This document shows, one piece after another, positions 6,383 through 7,531 of a DNA stretch of 7,531 nucleotides; position 1 is the stretch's first letter, and the number at the start of each line of letters is the position of its first letter. This DNA comes from Acidobacteriaceae bacterium. GTDB lineage: Bacteria > Acidobacteriota > Terriglobia > Terriglobales > Acidobacteriaceae. The translations under genes were made by a program, and so were the position numbers. The stretch lies in contig JASHTU010000504.1 of the NCBI GenBank assembly GCA_030040395.1, forward strand, positions 1-7,531. Reading direction: 5' to 3'. Below the pieces are notes generated by a model that saw nothing but the letters and a program-made list of their open reading frames with translations, ran no database searches and had not been told where the DNA came from.

Positions 6383-7291
6383 ATGAAAATCAAAAACCAG
6401 TTTACAAGTTCGATTCCCTGCCAGGCCGCCATTCTGATTTTGGCCTCGGCCATCGGTATTCCCGCATGGGCGCAGCAGTCCCAACCGCAAGCTCCATCTT
6501 CGACGGCGCCTGCCGCAGCGCAGCCGTCCGACAACCAGACCCCTCCCCCAGCAACATCGACGTACGTACCGCCCGCCAAGGAAGGCTTCTGGGGTCATAT
6601 GAACCCTTTCGCGCGCAAAAAGTGGGTGCGGAAACAGACCGACCCGATCAATGACCGGCTTACCGAGCTGGATCAGGTGAACGCGCGGAACGCCCAGGAT
6701 ATTAAGGACGTGGACGCACGTGCCCAGGCGGGCATTCACCAGGCGCAGACCTCGGCCGACGCCGCCAACCAGACGGCTACGGCCGCCGGGAACGAGGCCC
6801 AAAACGCCAACAATGCGGCGCAGCAAGCCGCGAATCACGTCAACCAGATCAACAACACGGTGCAGGGGCTCGATCAGTATCACCAAATTACCGAGATGGA
6901 CGTCACCTTCCATCCAGGCACCATGAACATGACGGCGGAATCGCGCCAGGACCTGGATAAGCTCGCCGCCAGCCTCACCGGACGCGACGGTTATCTCCTG
7001 GAGATGGATGCGCACGCGCCAGGAAACGGCAGTGTAGGCATTCAAAGCTCCGAGCGGCTGGCTGAAGCCGTGAAGCGCTATCTCGTCACCGATCACCAGA
7101 TTCCCATCTACCGCATGCGCTCAGTCGCACTGGGCAATGTTGTCACGGCTTCCGGCAGCGAAGAACAGAGTGTGCCGGAGCACGTGAAGACCCGGACTGT
7201 GCACATTCGGCTGATGGAAAACAGTTTGGCGGCCCAGGCGCCAGCGCCACCCCAAGGCGCTTCCGCCTCGACTGGCACGGTACAGCCGTAA
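6383..7291 (+). CDS. Exported coiled-coil protein with OmpA-like C-terminal domain
   Basis: The 302-residue product begins with a signal peptide (MKIKNQ, hydrophobic 14-28, likely cut after AWA at 30). A Pro/Gln/Ala linker (31-63) follows, then a short conserved-looking block EGFWGHMNPFARKKWVRKQ (67-85). Residues 87-165 are Ala/Asn/Gln-rich with regular I/L/V spacing (DPINDRLTELDQVNARNAQ, then NHVNQINNTVQGLD) and read as a long helix or coiled coil, somewhat like Lpp-type spacers. Residues 168-277 fit an OmpA-like peptidoglycan-binding fold: MDVTFHPGTMNMTAESRQDL, YLLEMDAHAPG (204-214), SSERLAEAVKRYL (222-234) and the final strand TRTVHIRL (270-277). The Arg of the family's L-S-x-x-R-A helix is kept (R225). 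The usual T-D pair appears as D209-A-H211, so the canonical diaminopimelate-binding Asp may be displaced. It is probably a periplasmic or outer-membrane-linked protein touching the cell wall. Transcription ends at the terminator at 7398-7427. Confidence 0.85.
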   Translation: MKIKNQFTSSIPCQAAILILASAIGIPAWAQQSQPQAPSSTAPAAAQPSDNQTPPPATSTYVPPAKEGFWGHMNPFARKKWVRKQTDPINDRLTELDQVNARNAQDIKDVDARAQAGIHQAQTSADAANQTATAAGNEAQNANNAAQQAANHVNQINNTVQGLDQYHQITEMDVTFHPGTMNMTAESRQDLDKLAASLTGRDGYLLEMDAHAPGNGSVGIQSSERLAEAVKRYLVTDHQIPIYRMRSVALGNVVTASGSEEQSVPEHVKTRTVHIRLMENSLAAQAPAPPQGASASTGTVQP

Positions 7292-7366
7292 GTTCGCGGC
7301 CATCCTCCCCCCGAGAGGCTGTGTACCGACGCCAACGGCCACCCCGCCGTACGGCCGCCAACCAAG

Positions 7367-7383
7367 CTCTCGCAACGCGAGAG
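7367..7383 (+). other. Short hairpin ahead of the terminator
   Basis: CTCTCGC (7367-7373) and GCGAGAG (7377-7383) are perfect reverse complements around AAC. The 7-bp stem lies 14 bases before the terminator stem and 75 bases beyond the stop codon of the OmpA-like gene, inside its expected 3' untranslated region. Confidence 0.5.
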
Positions 7384-7397
7384 AACCAAGGCAACTT

Positions 7398-7427
7398 GGC
7401 CCCCGTCGAAAGCGGGGGCCGTTTTTT
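7398..7427 (+). terminator. Strong intrinsic terminator
   Basis: GGCCCCCG (7398-7405) pairs perfectly with CGGGGGCC (7413-7420). The loop TCGAAAG can close further as a C-GAAA-G tetraloop with one bulged T. The stem is followed by G and six T residues (7422-7427). It should end the transcript of the OmpA-like gene 106 bases after its stop. The T-run is on the plus strand only, so it is not a good terminator in the other direction. Confidence 0.92.
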
Positions 7428-7531
7428 ATCTGGCGCAGACTGGCCCACTGGTGGACGCAGCCACGGCAGCGGCGGGACAATGGTGCTGGAGGAACCGGCG
7501 CCAGAATGACGGCGCACCAGGGAGCCGGGGG

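Noticed and set aside
7506..7531. Possible gene start (ATGACGGCG) running off the edge
   Set aside because: Only eight codons are visible and the nearest GGAGG is about 15 bases away; nothing can be concluded.

Overview
The window is GC-rich bacterial chromosome and looks like a member of the Acidobacteriota. I infer this from remembered family resemblance: the start of the OmpA-like protein (EGFWG..NPFARKKWV), the single-pass protein with an LxGxIxN-type domain, and the very large exported Ig/IPT protein are the kind of genes common in that phylum. The sequence alone does not prove it. No mobile element, CRISPR array, rRNA or tRNA is visible.

Layout. (1) Bases 77-3013 (+) encode a 978-residue exported multidomain protein. 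It has a matrixin-like N-terminal domain whose zinc site is destroyed, then carbohydrate/adhesion-type beta domains, an IPT/TIG domain and three Ig-like repeats. (2) Converging on it from the minus strand is the purine operon purM-purN (4816 to 3078). The two genes overlap by 4 bases (GTGA) and catalyse steps 5 and 3 of de novo IMP synthesis. A 20-bp inverted repeat containing a possible -10 box lies upstream of purM. (3) Bases 4880-5447 are mostly non-coding. They hold a perfect 19-bp tandem duplication and, on the minus strand, a 47-codon gene for a tail-anchored or single-helix membrane peptide. (4) Bases 5448-5969 (+) encode a 173-residue single-pass membrane protein with an extracytoplasmic domain. 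Its TACAAT -10 box is so close to the GTG that the mRNA is probably leaderless. (5) A 413-base gap with little coding signal contains a perfect 9-bp hairpin just upstream of (6) a 302-residue exported coiled-coil/OmpA-like protein (6383-7291, +). That gene is followed by a small hairpin and a strong intrinsic terminator (7398-7427). The last 100 bases show no convincing gene.

The genes do not form one pathway. purM and purN are housekeeping genes. The flanking genes are envelope or secreted proteins, each apparently transcribed on its own. I see no clear new multi-gene system. The most interesting single items are the pseudo-protease domain in the first gene, the unlisted 47-residue membrane peptide, and the palindromic elements ahead of purM and ahead of the OmpA-like gene.
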